Of a DNA stretch of 64,000 nucleotides, positions 35,675 through 44,102 are shown piece after piece (the first letter of the stretch is position 1; every line of letters begins with the position of its first letter). The stretch is taken from the NCBI RefSeq assembly GCF_900129295.1, contig NZ_FQUU01000004.1:1-64000 (forward strand), read 5' to 3'. The position numbers and the translations under genes were made by a program. This DNA is from Flavisolibacter ginsengisoli DSM 18119. Its GTDB lineage: Bacteria > Bacteroidota > Bacteroidia > Chitinophagales > Chitinophagaceae. The notes under the pieces are model-generated. The model saw only the letters and a program-made list of their open reading frames with translations, was not told where the DNA came from and did not search any database.

Positions 35675-36700
35675 TTACTTGGCACGTCCTATTTCTTCTC
35701 CTTGTTTATACTGTTTGCCTACTTTAGCTGTAAGTACCACTTTATCTTTTTGAAACAGCATAATAAAATCTGAACCACCAAAAGCAAAGTATCCGAATTC
35801 AGCTCCCTTATTTAAGGTATCACCTTCATCAACAATAAAATTAACAGAGGATATGTGCCCCATTCCTACTGGAATCAGGGCTATATAACCCACAATAGTT
35901 TCAAGGATCATACATCCCCTCGTATGGGTAAACTGAAAGCCTACATCATCAATATTTTCAAGGGTACCATCGGGCTTTTCCGACTCTTCAATCCAGGTGC
36001 GCCCTGGTATTTTTTTGATTTCCACCACCTTTCCAGTTAGCGGCACATGATAGCGGTGATAATCAGTAACACTTAAAAAGCTATGTGTGAACAGTCCTCC
36101 TTTGAATTTATCCCGGTAGGCACTTTCCCCGAGCAATTCTGTTATAGAATATAAACGGCCTTTTGCCGTTAAAGTAGATTGTTCCTCTATTGGCCATTGT
36201 CCTTTGTACTCACTGTCAGTTGGAGAAACGATTATACTGTCATCACATAAACCAGCTATCGGCCTTTTCCCTGGTTTTATTTGGCGTGCCAGAAATTGAT
36301 TGAAGGTTAGCCACCCACTTGGGGCTTTGACATAATCTTCAATATGGTAATCAGGGTTATCGATAAAGGTAGGTAAGGTTTCAGCAGAGGCAGTAGTATC
36401 CATAAAATCACCCCTGGAAACCACAAACTCATTCATCCACTCATTAAAATCATTATCCTTTTTAAGCAGGTCACCAGGTGACTTCCAAATGACATAATAA
36501 AACTCTCTTACAGAAGGCATTAATTCTTTCTCATTTGGAATGTGAATGAGCAGATTATTTAAATAATCATAAAAATTATGAAGCGAAGTAAGACCAGGCC
36601 TTCCTGCATTTTGCAGGGAGGCTTCAAGCGCATTTTTTAGATCAGCTCTCTTATCAAGAAGGCCTATTAGTTTTTTTACAATTGATTGCTGTTCCGCCAT
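35675..36700 (-). CDS. Phosphatidylserine decarboxylase-like protein
   Basis: A 341-aa protein. The N-terminal ~130 residues are family-specific and helical. The C-terminal two thirds match pyruvoyl-dependent phosphatidylserine decarboxylases: FTHSFLSVTDYHRYHVPLTG, VGMGHISSVNF, KGAEFGYFAFGGSDFIMLF. The Gly-Gly-Ser in the last motif corresponds to the GGST/LGST self-cleavage site that makes the alpha subunit's pyruvoyl group, here with Asp after Ser. It probably makes phosphatidylethanolamine or decarboxylates a related substrate. Typical bacterial psd genes lack the long N-terminal region, so this is the longer subgroup. A cyanophycinase gene lies 70 bases upstream on the same strand. Confidence 0.85.
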   Translation of the reverse strand: MAEQQSIVKKLIGLLDKRADLKNALEASLQNAGRPGLTSLHNFYDYLNNLLIHIPNEKELMPSVREFYYVIWKSPGDLLKKDNDFNEWMNEFVVSRGDFMDTTASAETLPTFIDNPDYHIEDYVKAPSGWLTFNQFLARQIKPGKRPIAGLCDDSIIVSPTDSEYKGQWPIEEQSTLTAKGRLYSITELLGESAYRDKFKGGLFTHSFLSVTDYHRYHVPLTGKVVEIKKIPGRTWIEESEKPDGTLENIDDVGFQFTHTRGCMILETIVGYIALIPVGMGHISSVNFIVDEGDTLNKGAEFGYFAFGGSDFIMLFQKDKVVLTAKVGKQYKQGEEIGRAK

Positions 36701-36770
36701 AAAGTCAATTGGTTGTCAAATAAATGTATACATGATGATTTTATCCAGGAGAAATAATCCTATTATTTTA

Positions 36771-37643
36771 CTATTTGTGTGGAGGATTGATCTGTGGTAT
36801 CATATAGGTATTCCCATCCGATAATAAATGAACAGTGAGGTTTCGGGCAGTTATTGGTTTATCATCCGCGAATTCCCTAATATTAGCCTCTGCGATTTTA
36901 AAGCCTTCTATGATGACAACAAGGCCCGTTCCCAAAACTTGCATCTCCTTTCCTTTTTTTACTAATATACAAGTATCTTCTTCTATTCCTATTCCAATAC
37001 TGGTAGGATTTGTAATAACTACCTGTGCCATGCGCACAAAACGTCCTCGATGTACGAAATGGGTATCGATACACACATCCTTTAGGAATTCAAGACCCAT
37101 AGCTACTTTAATTTGGCCACCCAGTTCCTGCACTTCCTCATTGCCTGCGTAAATCATTGGAGTTGATAAAGCCATAGCACCTGCACTGGTACCACCAATG
37201 ACTATTGGCTCAGTTATATAACGTTGCTTTAATGAGGTTAGAAAGCTTGTGCCACCATATATAGCTGTAAGAAGAAGTTGATCGCCACCCGAAAAGAAAA
37301 ATGCATCAGCATTTTTAACCCTTTCTAACATTTCATCCTCTAAAATTTCTTGCCTTTTTTCGTGGTGGATATGGCCAATGCGGGTAACACCAATCTTACC
37401 GAAAACTTTTTTATAGTCTTCAAATGATTCCGGGCCTTCACTACTTGCTGTAGTGATCACTTCAATCATTGGATCACGCTTATGAGATGATTCCTTAAAC
37501 GCCTGTAAGACTTCAAGTTTAATAAAATCTGAAGGTTTCTTTTTATTTTCAGGTGCTTCGGCACCTTTATTTTCTTTTCCTCCTATTACAACCAATGTAC
37601 CTTCTGGCACCGGTGAGTGATTTTCTGTGGGTCTTTTACTCAA
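36771..37643 (-). CDS. cphB: Cyanophycinase, peptidase family S51
   Basis: A 290-aa serine peptidase-like enzyme. The nucleophile motif GGTSAGAMALS (~150) and the FFSGGDQLLLTAIYGG segment are typical of cyanophycinase, which hydrolyses cyanophycin (Asp-Arg polymer) to beta-Asp-Arg. HFVHRGRFVRMAQVV and GIGIEEDTCILV add support. The start is a TTG (37641-37643); no in-frame ATG fits. No signal peptide is seen, so it is probably cytosolic. No cyanophycin synthetase or isoaspartyl dipeptidase is in the window, so it may scavenge imported polymer or act on another isopeptide. Confidence 0.9.
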   Translation of the reverse strand: MSKRPTENHSPVPEGTLVVIGGKENKGAEAPENKKKPSDFIKLEVLQAFKESSHKRDPMIEVITTASSEGPESFEDYKKVFGKIGVTRIGHIHHEKRQEILEDEMLERVKNADAFFFSGGDQLLLTAIYGGTSFLTSLKQRYITEPIVIGGTSAGAMALSTPMIYAGNEEVQELGGQIKVAMGLEFLKDVCIDTHFVHRGRFVRMAQVVITNPTSIGIGIEEDTCILVKKGKEMQVLGTGLVVIIEGFKIAEANIREFADDKPITARNLTVHLLSDGNTYMIPQINPPHK

Positions 37644-37951
37644 TGCTTTCGTTTTTTATTTTCCTGGTTTCATCAATTGATATGTATGTGTGCAATTATT
37701 AAACCATTCAAATTGTGTTTCAAATTGAAAATCATATAAAGTAAATAGGGCTATATACTTTGAAAGCATACTCTTCCTTTTTAAAACCTGAACTCGTCAA
37801 TCATCTATAAAGGCGCTAAAAGAATGACTGTACTTTAGTTTCAACATTGATGTTCAATGATTTACTGAGCTCTACAGATTTGGGTTTAAAAAAATTAGCA
37901 TCTTTTTTCTGCATAATGAAACATCATTATTTAACCATTAAAATTTTAAAG
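37644..37951. promoter_or_regulatory. Divergent promoter region, no gene
   Basis: About 300 bases between the divergent cyanophycinase and KGG-protein genes. It is AT-rich and must hold both promoters. Near-matches to the -7 box occur on the plus strand (TATACTTTG near 37755, TACTTTAG near 37831), but none has the exact consensus spacing. No reading frame looks coding. Confidence 0.5.
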
Positions 37952-38155
37952 ATGCCAAACAAAAATCAAGGTGGAAATGATAATTCACAACGTGGTTTTG
38001 CCGGGATGGATCCTGAGGAGCATAAGAGAATCGCAAACGAGGGAGGGATGGCCTCTCATGAAAAAGGCACAGGACATGAATGGAATAGCCAGGAAGCAAA
38101 AGAAGCTGGTAAAAAAGGTGGTGAATCTTCTGGCGGTGGAAACCGTGGCCGTTAA
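37952..38155 (+). CDS. KGG-domain stress-associated small protein
   Basis: A 67-aa hydrophilic protein from ATG 37952, not the upstream frame opening at 37847. It contains two KGG-type repeats: RGFAGMDPEEHKRIANEGG and SQEAKEAGKKGGESSGG, with a Gly/Arg tail. Such proteins (YciG/con-10-like) are abundant in stressed or sporulating cells and are thought to be disordered; the mechanism is unknown. It is a monocistronic unit followed by a strong hairpin. Confidence 0.85.
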   Translation: MPNKNQGGNDNSQRGFAGMDPEEHKRIANEGGMASHEKGTGHEWNSQEAKEAGKKGGESSGGGNRGR

Positions 38156-38165
38156 TTATTAAGTT

Positions 38166-38197
38166 ACTACGCTTGAATCATCAGGTTCAAGCGTAGT
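38166..38197 (+). terminator. Hairpin terminator after the KGG gene
   Basis: ACTACGCTTGAA (38166-38177) and TTCAAGCGTAGT (38186-38197) pair perfectly over 12 bp. The following bases are only moderately T-rich (TAATTC), so termination strength is uncertain. Confidence 0.65.
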
Positions 38198-38453
38198 TAA
38201 TTCAAAAGCATAAATGCCATTAAATTGCCAGCATATTGTCCGATCACGTTGCTGTTTTTAGATATTGTATTAAGATTATGCGCTTTCAAAAATAATCTGA
38301 TAAAATAGAATTAATTAGTAGACTGCTATAAGAAGTAGTTCTGTAGTTACACAAGTCAAAAATATATAACCCTTTCCATCTTATTCTACAGCCATATACT
38401 TTGCAATAAGTAGTTGATTGGGAAATGGCTAGATATAATAAAATACTGCCTTG

Positions 38454-38527
38454 TCGGGATGACTGGATTCGAACCAGCGGCCCCGTCGTCCCGAACGACG
38501 TGCGCTACCGGGCTGCGCTACATCCCG
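38454..38527 (-). tRNA. tRNA-Pro (anticodon CGG)
   Basis: Read on the minus strand this folds as a normal 74-base tRNA. The acceptor CGGGATG pairs with CATCCCG, and the D-arm is GCGC...GCGC. The anticodon stem CGTCG/CGACG encloses TTCGGGA, giving anticodon CGG (decodes CCG). The T-arm is GCTGG-TTCGAAT-CCAGT, and the discriminator is A. CCA is not encoded. A partial copy of its 5' half, altered by a palindrome, lies 139 bases upstream in its own direction (38666-38710). Confidence 0.96.
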
Positions 38528-38665
38528 AAGAACAGGACAAATTTATTGGATAGTTATATAATAGATTATGAGCTTTGGCAGAAACACAACAAATGAAATG
38601 TTTGTCAGACCCCTTTGAGTGTTTTCCATGCTACTAATCCATACCGGCATTTTTGAAAACGATAA

Positions 38666-38710
38666 GTGCGCAACCGGTCCCGCCAACAGCGGGATACATC
38701 CCGAAGAACA
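38666..38710 (-). repeat. tRNA-Pro(CGG) 5'-half fragment with a palindrome in the D-arm
   Basis: On the plus strand the segment GTGCGC-AACCGG, then TCCCGC-CAACA-GCGGGA, then TACATCCCGAAGAACA matches tRNA-Pro(CGG) plus its 5' flank (38510-38534). The exception is that the seven bases GCTGCGC of the D-stem side are replaced by a 17-base palindrome. The anticodon and T-arms are absent. The match includes flanking bases GAAGAACA, so it arose by duplication of the neighbouring locus. Confidence 0.75.
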
Positions 38711-38890
38711 CAAAATTATTATTTAGCAGAAAATAGAAAACGATTTTTAGGGAATATAATGAATATTTTATTGTTAGCTGGTTTATCATAAGCAATGACT
38801 AATAGAAATTAGACATCAATATCTTTTGGGTTTCTTGCGCTCTCTATCAAATAATTGAGCTGCATAATTCTCTTCTAATACAAATAAAAT

Positions 38891-38915
38891 GAGGAAGACC
38901 ATAGCAGTCCTCCTC
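38891..38915 (-). terminator. Terminator for the fasciclin gene
   Basis: On the minus strand GAGGAGGAC and GTCTTCCTC form a stem with one G-T pair, followed by ATTTTATTTG. It lies 16 bases after the stop of the fasciclin-domain gene. Confidence 0.75.
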
Positions 38916-38930
38916 ATAAAATAATAAGGA

Positions 38931-39911
38931 TTACGGAATCAATACCCTGTCGATAGCATGAATTACGCCATTAGTAGCAATAACATCGGTTTGAATAATA
39001 TTAGAAGGCATAGAATTGGCACCATCTATTTGCGCGCCATTAGTCAGAGATATAGTAGTCATTCCACCAGACAGCATGGATAACATTTGTCCATTCATAA
39101 GGTCTGATGAAAATGTGCGTCCAGCAACAACATGGTAAGTGAGAATAGGGATCAGTGCAGAACCAGGGGCAGCTTCAATAGAAGAGATGGTTGGAAAACC
39201 AGCATCAATAAACGCCTGGTTGGTGGGCGCGAATACTGTCAGGGGACCAGTGCCTGACAGTGCATCAACAAGTCCTGCTTTTTGTACAGCAGCCACCAGG
39301 TAAGTAAAGTTGGGATTAGCCGCAGCCACTTCCACAATATTACCTGCAGGGGGTAACAGCACGCGGTCAATTGCATGTATAACCCCATTCTTTGCTGCAA
39401 TATCAGCCGCTACTACTGCAGTACCATTGATAAATACACTGGCATCGCGACGAATGATGTAGGCCTTCTGATTACTCAACATGGTAAGTTCTGTATAAGT
39501 TACAGGAACCTGTGCTGCCATTACCTTGCTTCCCAATACATGGTATAGAAGGATGGCTTTCAGCTTTTCTAAGGGAACACTATTGATGGCCTGGCGTGTA
39601 CCCAATCCCAGGGCTGTAAATGCCTCATCGGTAGGGGCAAATAAGGTGTAAGCAAACTTTGGATCGTTTAATTCATTTGCCAGTCCTGCCTTTGCAATGG
39701 CAAATGACAAAAGTTGAAAACTAGCTTGTCGCGGCGTTTTGTTCCTTGCCTGGGAATCCTTGGTTTTATTTAGATCAACAGATAAACTTTGCAATAAGGC
39801 GACGATTCCATCCTGGGATGCATTTACATCCTTTACATCGCTGATGTTTTTTTGACAGGAAATAAATAGCAGGGAGGGCAGCATTATAGCCGCCAATAGA
39901 TACTTCCACAT
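38931..39911 (-). CDS. Fasciclin (FAS1) domain lipoprotein, two domains
   Basis: A 326-aa exported lipoprotein. The signal LLAAIMLPSLLFISC places the acylated Cys at residue 19. Two FAS1 domains follow (~40-190 and ~195-326). Each carries the FAS1 hallmark (YTLFAPTDEAFTALG and LTVFAPTNQAFIDAG) and a terminal GVIHAIDRVLLP / GVIHAIDRVLIP. FAS1 proteins act in adhesion and surface interactions. A second FAS1 gene is cut by the window's right end, on the same strand but far away. Confidence 0.93.
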   Translation of the reverse strand: MWKYLLAAIMLPSLLFISCQKNISDVKDVNASQDGIVALLQSLSVDLNKTKDSQARNKTPRQASFQLLSFAIAKAGLANELNDPKFAYTLFAPTDEAFTALGLGTRQAINSVPLEKLKAILLYHVLGSKVMAAQVPVTYTELTMLSNQKAYIIRRDASVFINGTAVVAADIAAKNGVIHAIDRVLLPPAGNIVEVAAANPNFTYLVAAVQKAGLVDALSGTGPLTVFAPTNQAFIDAGFPTISSIEAAPGSALIPILTYHVVAGRTFSSDLMNGQMLSMLSGGMTTISLTNGAQIDGANSMPSNIIQTDVIATNGVIHAIDRVLIP

Positions 39912-40430
39912 TGGGGTTTGTTTTAATGGTTATAAAAAGTAGGTTTTCCAGGATGATCCAGCTATAGCAGAATGATAAAGTAAATAACAAGTTTGTTGTA
40001 AAAAGGTTGAGAAAAATGAAAGGTTGGGCCCTTTGATTAACACTTAGCTACTTAATGAAAAAAAAGATAAACAAAAAGAAAATATCATCTCTCTGCAGAT
40101 ACATCACACAACCTATTGGAGAGAGTATATCTAATACAATTTATTGGGTTAGGTGCTGCAAATATGTATGTAATAAAAAAGGGCAGTTTTTACGCTGCCC
40201 TCTCTACAAGAGTTAACTTCTTAAGACGAAATAATAAAAACTGATTTAAAAATAAACTTGACTAATAAAAGAAAAATCTAAATAAAAAAACAATAATAAC
40301 TAAAACGAGGCGAGAAGTTAACCGCTTGAATAATAAATATATGCTTTTTATATGACTTTAATGGACTGAACAATGTTTTATAATTATCCTATTAAAACAC
40401 AAACATTTTTACTGATTCATAACCCATATT
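39912..40430. other. AT-rich gene-free stretch with a minus-strand terminator
   Basis: This contains the fasciclin promoter region and, at 40168-40203, a hairpin GGGCAG/CTGCCC followed on the minus strand by TTTTTTATTA. The flank TAATAAAAAA plus hairpin also occurs in the units at 40660-41030, so this is probably the first of a series of related minus-strand terminator elements. No coding frame seen. Confidence 0.5.
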
Positions 40431-40708
40431 GTCGGGCTTTAACCAAATAAGCCCTCCGGATATAGTTTTGCTCAAAATAAAAAACCCGCAATGCTTCGGG
40501 CGTGTCTGGGCGAACCATGACATCCATAGTTGCCCGCGTGATATGATATTCATCCTTGTGGTTTAATGAATAGTTGAAAACAAATAAGGCAACCATTGTA
40601 CTGATTATGAAAGTATACTATCGGGCTTTACCCGACGAAGCCCGCCAGAATCGAGTTATGTACATAATAAAAAAGCCCGCCTTCGCAATAAATGCTTCGG
40701 CGGGCAAA
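40430..40708 (-). repeat. Decayed repeat units with terminator hairpins
   Basis: Two related blocks start TCGGGCTTTAACC (40432) and TCGGGCTTTACCC (40621). Hairpins CCCG-N8-CGGG (40484-40501) and GCCCGCCTTCG...CTTCGGCGGGC (40675-40705) are each followed on the minus strand by a T-run. They lead straight into the tRNA-Pro-derived unit at 40709 and look like older, more decayed members of the same series. Confidence 0.5.
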
Positions 40709-41040
40709 GTCGGGACGATCCCGCCGAATGGCGGGACGACCCCTAGCACCCCATGCTAGTGCCCTTAGCGGGACCGGTCTCGCCATTGGCGTGATACTCC
40801 CCGAAAATTTCCATTAAACCGTGATGTAATAAAAAAGGGCAACCATTTTATTGATTGCCCTTTAACTGGTCGGGACGATCCCGCAGGAATGGCGGGACGC
40901 CCCCCCTGGCACCCCATGCTCCCGTCCTTAGCGGGACCGGTCCCGCCATTGGCGTGATACTCCCCGAAAATTTCCATTAAACCGTGATGTAATAAAAAAA
41001 GGCAACCATTTTATTGATTGCCCTTTAATTGGTCGGGAGT
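40709..41040 (-). repeat. Tandem tRNA-Pro(GGG)-derived repeat, ~163-bp period, two copies
   Basis: Unit 1 is 40709-40868, unit 2 is 40869-41030, and a third begins at 41031. On the plus strand unit 1 has four parts. First is the tRNA 3' acceptor GTCGGGACGA. Next, TCCCGCC-GAAT-GGCGGGA replaces the T-arm. A 26-base exact match to the tRNA variable region and anticodon arm follows (40737-40762). Last is a D-side block with another palindrome (TCTCGCCATTGGCGTGA). Each unit continues into GGGCAA-N12-TTGCCC plus an A-run, a minus-strand terminator. Unit 2 keeps the layout but its anticodon stem has diverged; unit 2 encodes CCA after the acceptor. Confidence 0.8.
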
Positions 41041-41142
41041 GTTGGACAATGTTCGAACGAATTGCTTGAGGATTTGGAGATAATCAATGACTTTTTAGAA
41101 CAAAACAGGACTTTAATGGATTTTATTGAAGATCCATTTTAA
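41038..41142 (+). pseudogene. Possible C-terminal remnant of a lost gene
   Basis: Directly after the repeat block a 34-codon open frame encodes GQCSNELLEDLEIINDFLEQ, continuing NRTLMDFIEDPF and a stop. It has protein-like, amphipathic composition but no start and no upstream coding sequence: the repeat abuts it. I read it as the tail of a gene whose 5' part was replaced by the repeat array. Weak evidence. Confidence 0.3.
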
Positions 41143-41300
41143 CTGACAAGTATTGTGGAGAATACCACCGCTCAGGTCGTAGTGCCAAATTGCCGGCTAA
41201 CTGAGGCTAACTATTAATCCAACACTTCTTTAATCAATAACTTTACGTTTTCAATCTGAAACAGCCGCTTTTTCGTAAACTAGTTAACATCAATTGCAGG

Positions 41301-43574
41301 ATGAGAAATTTTCTATCAATGTCAAGGGTTATACTGCTTTGCGTCTTTCTTGGAAGTAGTTTACTTGCCGTTTCACAAACCAACATCAAAGGCATTTACA
41401 TCATCAATGCGGAGACCAGAGTGCCGGTACAGGAAGCATTCTTACAAAATGAAGATGCCAGTTTTAATATAGAAGCAGACGAAAACGGTTTTGCTTCTTT
41501 TAAAACCCTGCCGTCAACAGCTTCTACATTGACCATCAGCCGGATTGGGTTTGAAACAAAAAAAGTTCATTTAGATACGCTTAGTATTACAAACAATACG
41601 GCCATTATTTATCTCAAGGCAAAAGTTTCCAACCTTCAGGAAGTGCAGGTAAAAGCAACGGCCAGAAGCGGCGTTTTTAAAACCATAAGTGACCTTGATA
41701 TTCACCTTCGCCCGATCAACAATTCACAGGAAGTACTCCGGATGGTTCCAGGGCTCTTTATTGGGCAACACGCCGGAGGCGGTAAAGCCGAACAGATATT
41801 TCTACGAGGCTTTGACTTAGACCACGGGACAGACATCAACCTATCCGTTGATGGAATGCCGGTAAATATGGTAAGCCACGCACATGGACAAGGCTATGCC
41901 GATTTGCATTGGGTGATCCCTGAACTAATAGATAAGGTGAACTTCAACAAAGGACCCTATTTTGCAGACAAAGGCAATTTTACCACAGCCGGCTTTGTGG
42001 AGTTCAAGACAAAAGATTATTTAGAAAATAACTTTGTAAAAGTAGAAGGCGGGCAATTCAACACCTTCAGAGGCATTGCAGGCATCAACCTGCTAAAACC
42101 AAAGGGTGACAGAAGAAGCCAAAGTTTATACTTCGCCGGTGAAGCATCTTACACAAAAGGGTATTTCGACAGCCCACAGGATTTCGGTCGCTATAACGGC
42201 ATTCTAAAGTATCACGGCAGTATCAGCAGCAGCAGCACATTGACCGCGACAGGCACCGCATTTACCAGCAAATGGAACGCATCGGGGCAAATACCCAACA
42301 GAGCTTTAGAAAGCGGCATGGTTGGTTTTTATGGCGCCATTGACAATACAGAAGGGGGCAAAACATCACGGTACAATACCAATTTAGAACTTCTGACAAG
42401 TTTGAATAACGGCGGTGCTATTCGCAATCAGGTATTTTATAGCCGCTACAAGTTTGAACTCTATTCCAACTTTACGTTTTACAAGGAAGACCCGATAAAC
42501 GGCGACCAGATACGGCAAAAAGAAGACCGGAATATTTACGGCTACAATGGTTCCTACCACAAAAACTTTTTCATTGGCAACATGCCTTCTGAAACAAATG
42601 TAGGCATCCAAGTGAGGTATGATGATATTAATAACATTGAACTGACAAGAACAAAAAACAGAACCATCAACACAGCCGGCATCATGCTTGGGGACATTAA
42701 CGAAATGAATGCCGGTGCTTACTGGTCGCAACGTCTTTCCCTGTCAAAACAACTTGATATGACAGGCGCCATTCGATTCGACTACTTTACCAATCGCTAC
42801 AACGACAAACTGTCTTCACAAGTAAGTTCCACTAATGCAACCATCATCAGCCCCAAACTTAATTTCAACTACCGGTTAAATGACAAGGTGCAACTGTATC
42901 TATACAACGGCAGAGGCTTTCACAGCAACGATACACGGGTTGCCGTGCAGGAGGGAGGGAAGAAAGTAGTACCAGCGGCTTATGGCTCCGATTTGGGTGG
43001 CATCTTCAAAGTGGGCAGGAAATTACTTTTCCAATCGGCTCTTTGGTACTTGTGGCTCGACCAGGAATTTGTGTATGTTGGTGATGAAGGAGTAGTGGAA
43101 GCGGGTGGAAAAACAAGGCGCTATGGGTTTGATTTTTCGGTACGATATGAAGTGGCAAAAAACTTGTTTGCTGACGCTGATGTTAGTATGGCTAATCCAA
43201 GAGCATTGGGTGTCGAAAAAGCAGAAAGCTATTTACCCTTGGCCCCACGCTTCTCCAGTGTCGGAGGGCTTACATACAGAAAAGAACAGGGCTGGAACGG
43301 TAGCCTGCGTTACCGCTACATGGCAGACAGACCGGCAAACGAAGACAAATCCATCATAGCAAAAGGCTACTTTGTTACCGACGCGGCGATTAATTACACA
43401 AAAAAAAGATGGGAGTCTGGACTTGCCATTCAAAACTTGTTCAATGTAAAGTGGAAAGAAACCCAATTCGATACAGAAAGCAGGTTGCAAAATGAACCGG
43501 CACCGGTTTCAGAAATTCATTTCACACCCGGAACACCATTCTTTGCAAGAGCAAGTTTTACTGTATTCTTTTAA
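41301..43574 (+). CDS. TonB-dependent receptor
   Basis: A 757-aa outer-membrane receptor. It has a signal peptide (VILLCVFLGSSLLAVSQ), a CarboxypepD_reg-like domain (~27-110), and a plug with LRMVPGLFIGQHAGGGKAEQ, FLRGFDLDHGTDINLSVDGM and VSHAHGQGYADLHWVIPELI. The barrel ends in ARASFTVFF. The histidine-containing plug motif VSHAHGQGYADLH is typical of a Bacteroidota receptor subgroup often linked to metal or small-ligand uptake; the substrate is unknown. It stands alone, flanked by tRNA-derived repeats at 40.7-41.0 kb and 43.8 kb, so it may be an imported cassette. Confidence 0.92.
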   Translation: MRNFLSMSRVILLCVFLGSSLLAVSQTNIKGIYIINAETRVPVQEAFLQNEDASFNIEADENGFASFKTLPSTASTLTISRIGFETKKVHLDTLSITNNTAIIYLKAKVSNLQEVQVKATARSGVFKTISDLDIHLRPINNSQEVLRMVPGLFIGQHAGGGKAEQIFLRGFDLDHGTDINLSVDGMPVNMVSHAHGQGYADLHWVIPELIDKVNFNKGPYFADKGNFTTAGFVEFKTKDYLENNFVKVEGGQFNTFRGIAGINLLKPKGDRRSQSLYFAGEASYTKGYFDSPQDFGRYNGILKYHGSISSSSTLTATGTAFTSKWNASGQIPNRALESGMVGFYGAIDNTEGGKTSRYNTNLELLTSLNNGGAIRNQVFYSRYKFELYSNFTFYKEDPINGDQIRQKEDRNIYGYNGSYHKNFFIGNMPSETNVGIQVRYDDINNIELTRTKNRTINTAGIMLGDINEMNAGAYWSQRLSLSKQLDMTGAIRFDYFTNRYNDKLSSQVSSTNATIISPKLNFNYRLNDKVQLYLYNGRGFHSNDTRVAVQEGGKKVVPAAYGSDLGGIFKVGRKLLFQSALWYLWLDQEFVYVGDEGVVEAGGKTRRYGFDFSVRYEVAKNLFADADVSMANPRALGVEKAESYLPLAPRFSSVGGLTYRKEQGWNGSLRYRYMADRPANEDKSIIAKGYFVTDAAINYTKKRWESGLAIQNLFNVKWKETQFDTESRLQNEPAPVSEIHFTPGTPFFARASFTVFF

Positions 43575-43712
43575 GACATAGTAACTTCTTTAACAGAACA
43601 AGCTTCACCGGCAGCTTTTTACAACACAAGTATTGCCAGTAAAGAACTCTTCAACAGCATCAAATGTCCTACTTGCAACGGTAGTTTCAGCTCATATAGC
43701 GAGGGAACTTGA
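43575..43712 (+). pseudogene. Possible remnant with a CPTC motif after the TonB receptor
   Basis: In frame with the receptor's stop codon, 45 sense codons continue to a TGA at 43710-43712. The end, ELFNSIKCPTCNGSFSSYSE, has a zinc-finger-like CPTC. There is no start codon or recognisable family. It may be the debris of a following gene or chance. The inverted repeat AAGTCCTTTA/TAAAGGACTT (43721-43770) follows. Confidence 0.25.
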
Positions 43713-43782
43713 GAAAATTAAAGTCCTTTACTGTATCAAAACCTGACATTTTGAAACATTAAAGGACTTAATAAGAGATTCG

Positions 43783-43857
43783 TCGGGACGACAAGATTCG
43801 AACTTGCGACCCCTAGCACCCCATGCTAGTGCCCCGCCTCTGGCGGGGCTACGTCCC
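43783..43857 (-). repeat. tRNA-Pro(GGG)-like copy with its D-arm replaced by a hairpin
   Basis: On the minus strand this is tRNA-Pro(GGG) except in the D-arm. GGGACG-TA is followed by GCCCCGCC-AGA-GGCGGGGC, a perfect 8-bp hairpin in place of the 17-base D-arm, then the exact anticodon arm (anticodon GGG), variable region, T-arm and 3' acceptor. The first acceptor pair is lost. Bases 43782-43832 match 44134-44184 of the real tRNA over 51 bases without mismatch. The missing D-loop GG makes a functional tRNA unlikely. The GIY-YIG gene's last codons and stop lie in it. Confidence 0.85.
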
Positions 43858-44095
43858 TCAGTAGTCTTTTAAATGCCTCGCCACCTTTATAGTTCTTTAT
43901 TTGAATTTCTCTCTTCAATGCTGCAGCTTTATCTGGAAATTCCTCCTGATAGATAAGTATAAAAGGTATTCTTGATTTTGTAGAGCGTTGTAAGCCAGCA
44001 TTGTGAAAATTTACTCTTGCCACTACATCGGCAGTGCTGCCTATATAATATCTTCCATCTTTTGAACTTCTTATAATGTATACAAAATAGCTCAT
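43826..44095 (-). CDS. Small GIY-YIG nuclease-domain protein
   Basis: An 89-aa single-domain GIY-YIG protein (UvrC-N / YhbQ-like). The N-terminus FVYIIRSSKDGRYYIGSTAD carries the paired tyrosines and G of the motif, followed by VARVNFHN (catalytic Arg region), FILIYQEEFPDKAAALKREIQIKNYKG (Glu) and a short tail. The last ~12 residues (LLRDVAPPEAGH) and the stop are encoded by the altered tRNA-Pro copy, so the tail is repeat-derived. Its ATG lies 7 bases after the hairpin that follows tRNA-Pro(GGG) on the same strand. It may be a mobile or homing-type nuclease, or a structure-specific nuclease; neither is shown. Confidence 0.88.
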   Translation of the reverse strand: MSYFVYIIRSSKDGRYYIGSTADVVARVNFHNAGLQRSTKSRIPFILIYQEEFPDKAAALKREIQIKNYKGGEAFKRLLRDVAPPEAGH

Positions 44096-44102
44096 AATAT
44101 AA

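Larger units (their letters stand above)
38528..38930. other. Gene-free stretch with a tRNA-Pro fragment and a terminator
   Basis: Between tRNA-Pro(CGG) and the fasciclin gene. It contains the tRNA-derived fragment at 38666-38710 and the fasciclin gene's terminator at 38891-38915. Nothing else stands out. Confidence 0.6.

Noticed and set aside
38414-38596. 60-aa plus-strand open frame reading MTGFEPAAPSSRTTCATG
   Set aside because: It is the antisense translation of tRNA-Pro(CGG), a well-known artefact, not a gene.
40574-40977. Two 60-70-aa frames within the repeat block
   Set aside because: Their translations are low-complexity products of the palindromic repeats and are duplicated only because the DNA is.
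40709-41040. Possible CRISPR array
   Set aside because: The repeats are ~160 bp long with internal tRNA and terminator structure. There are no regularly spaced 25-45-bp repeats with unique spacers and no cas gene in the window.
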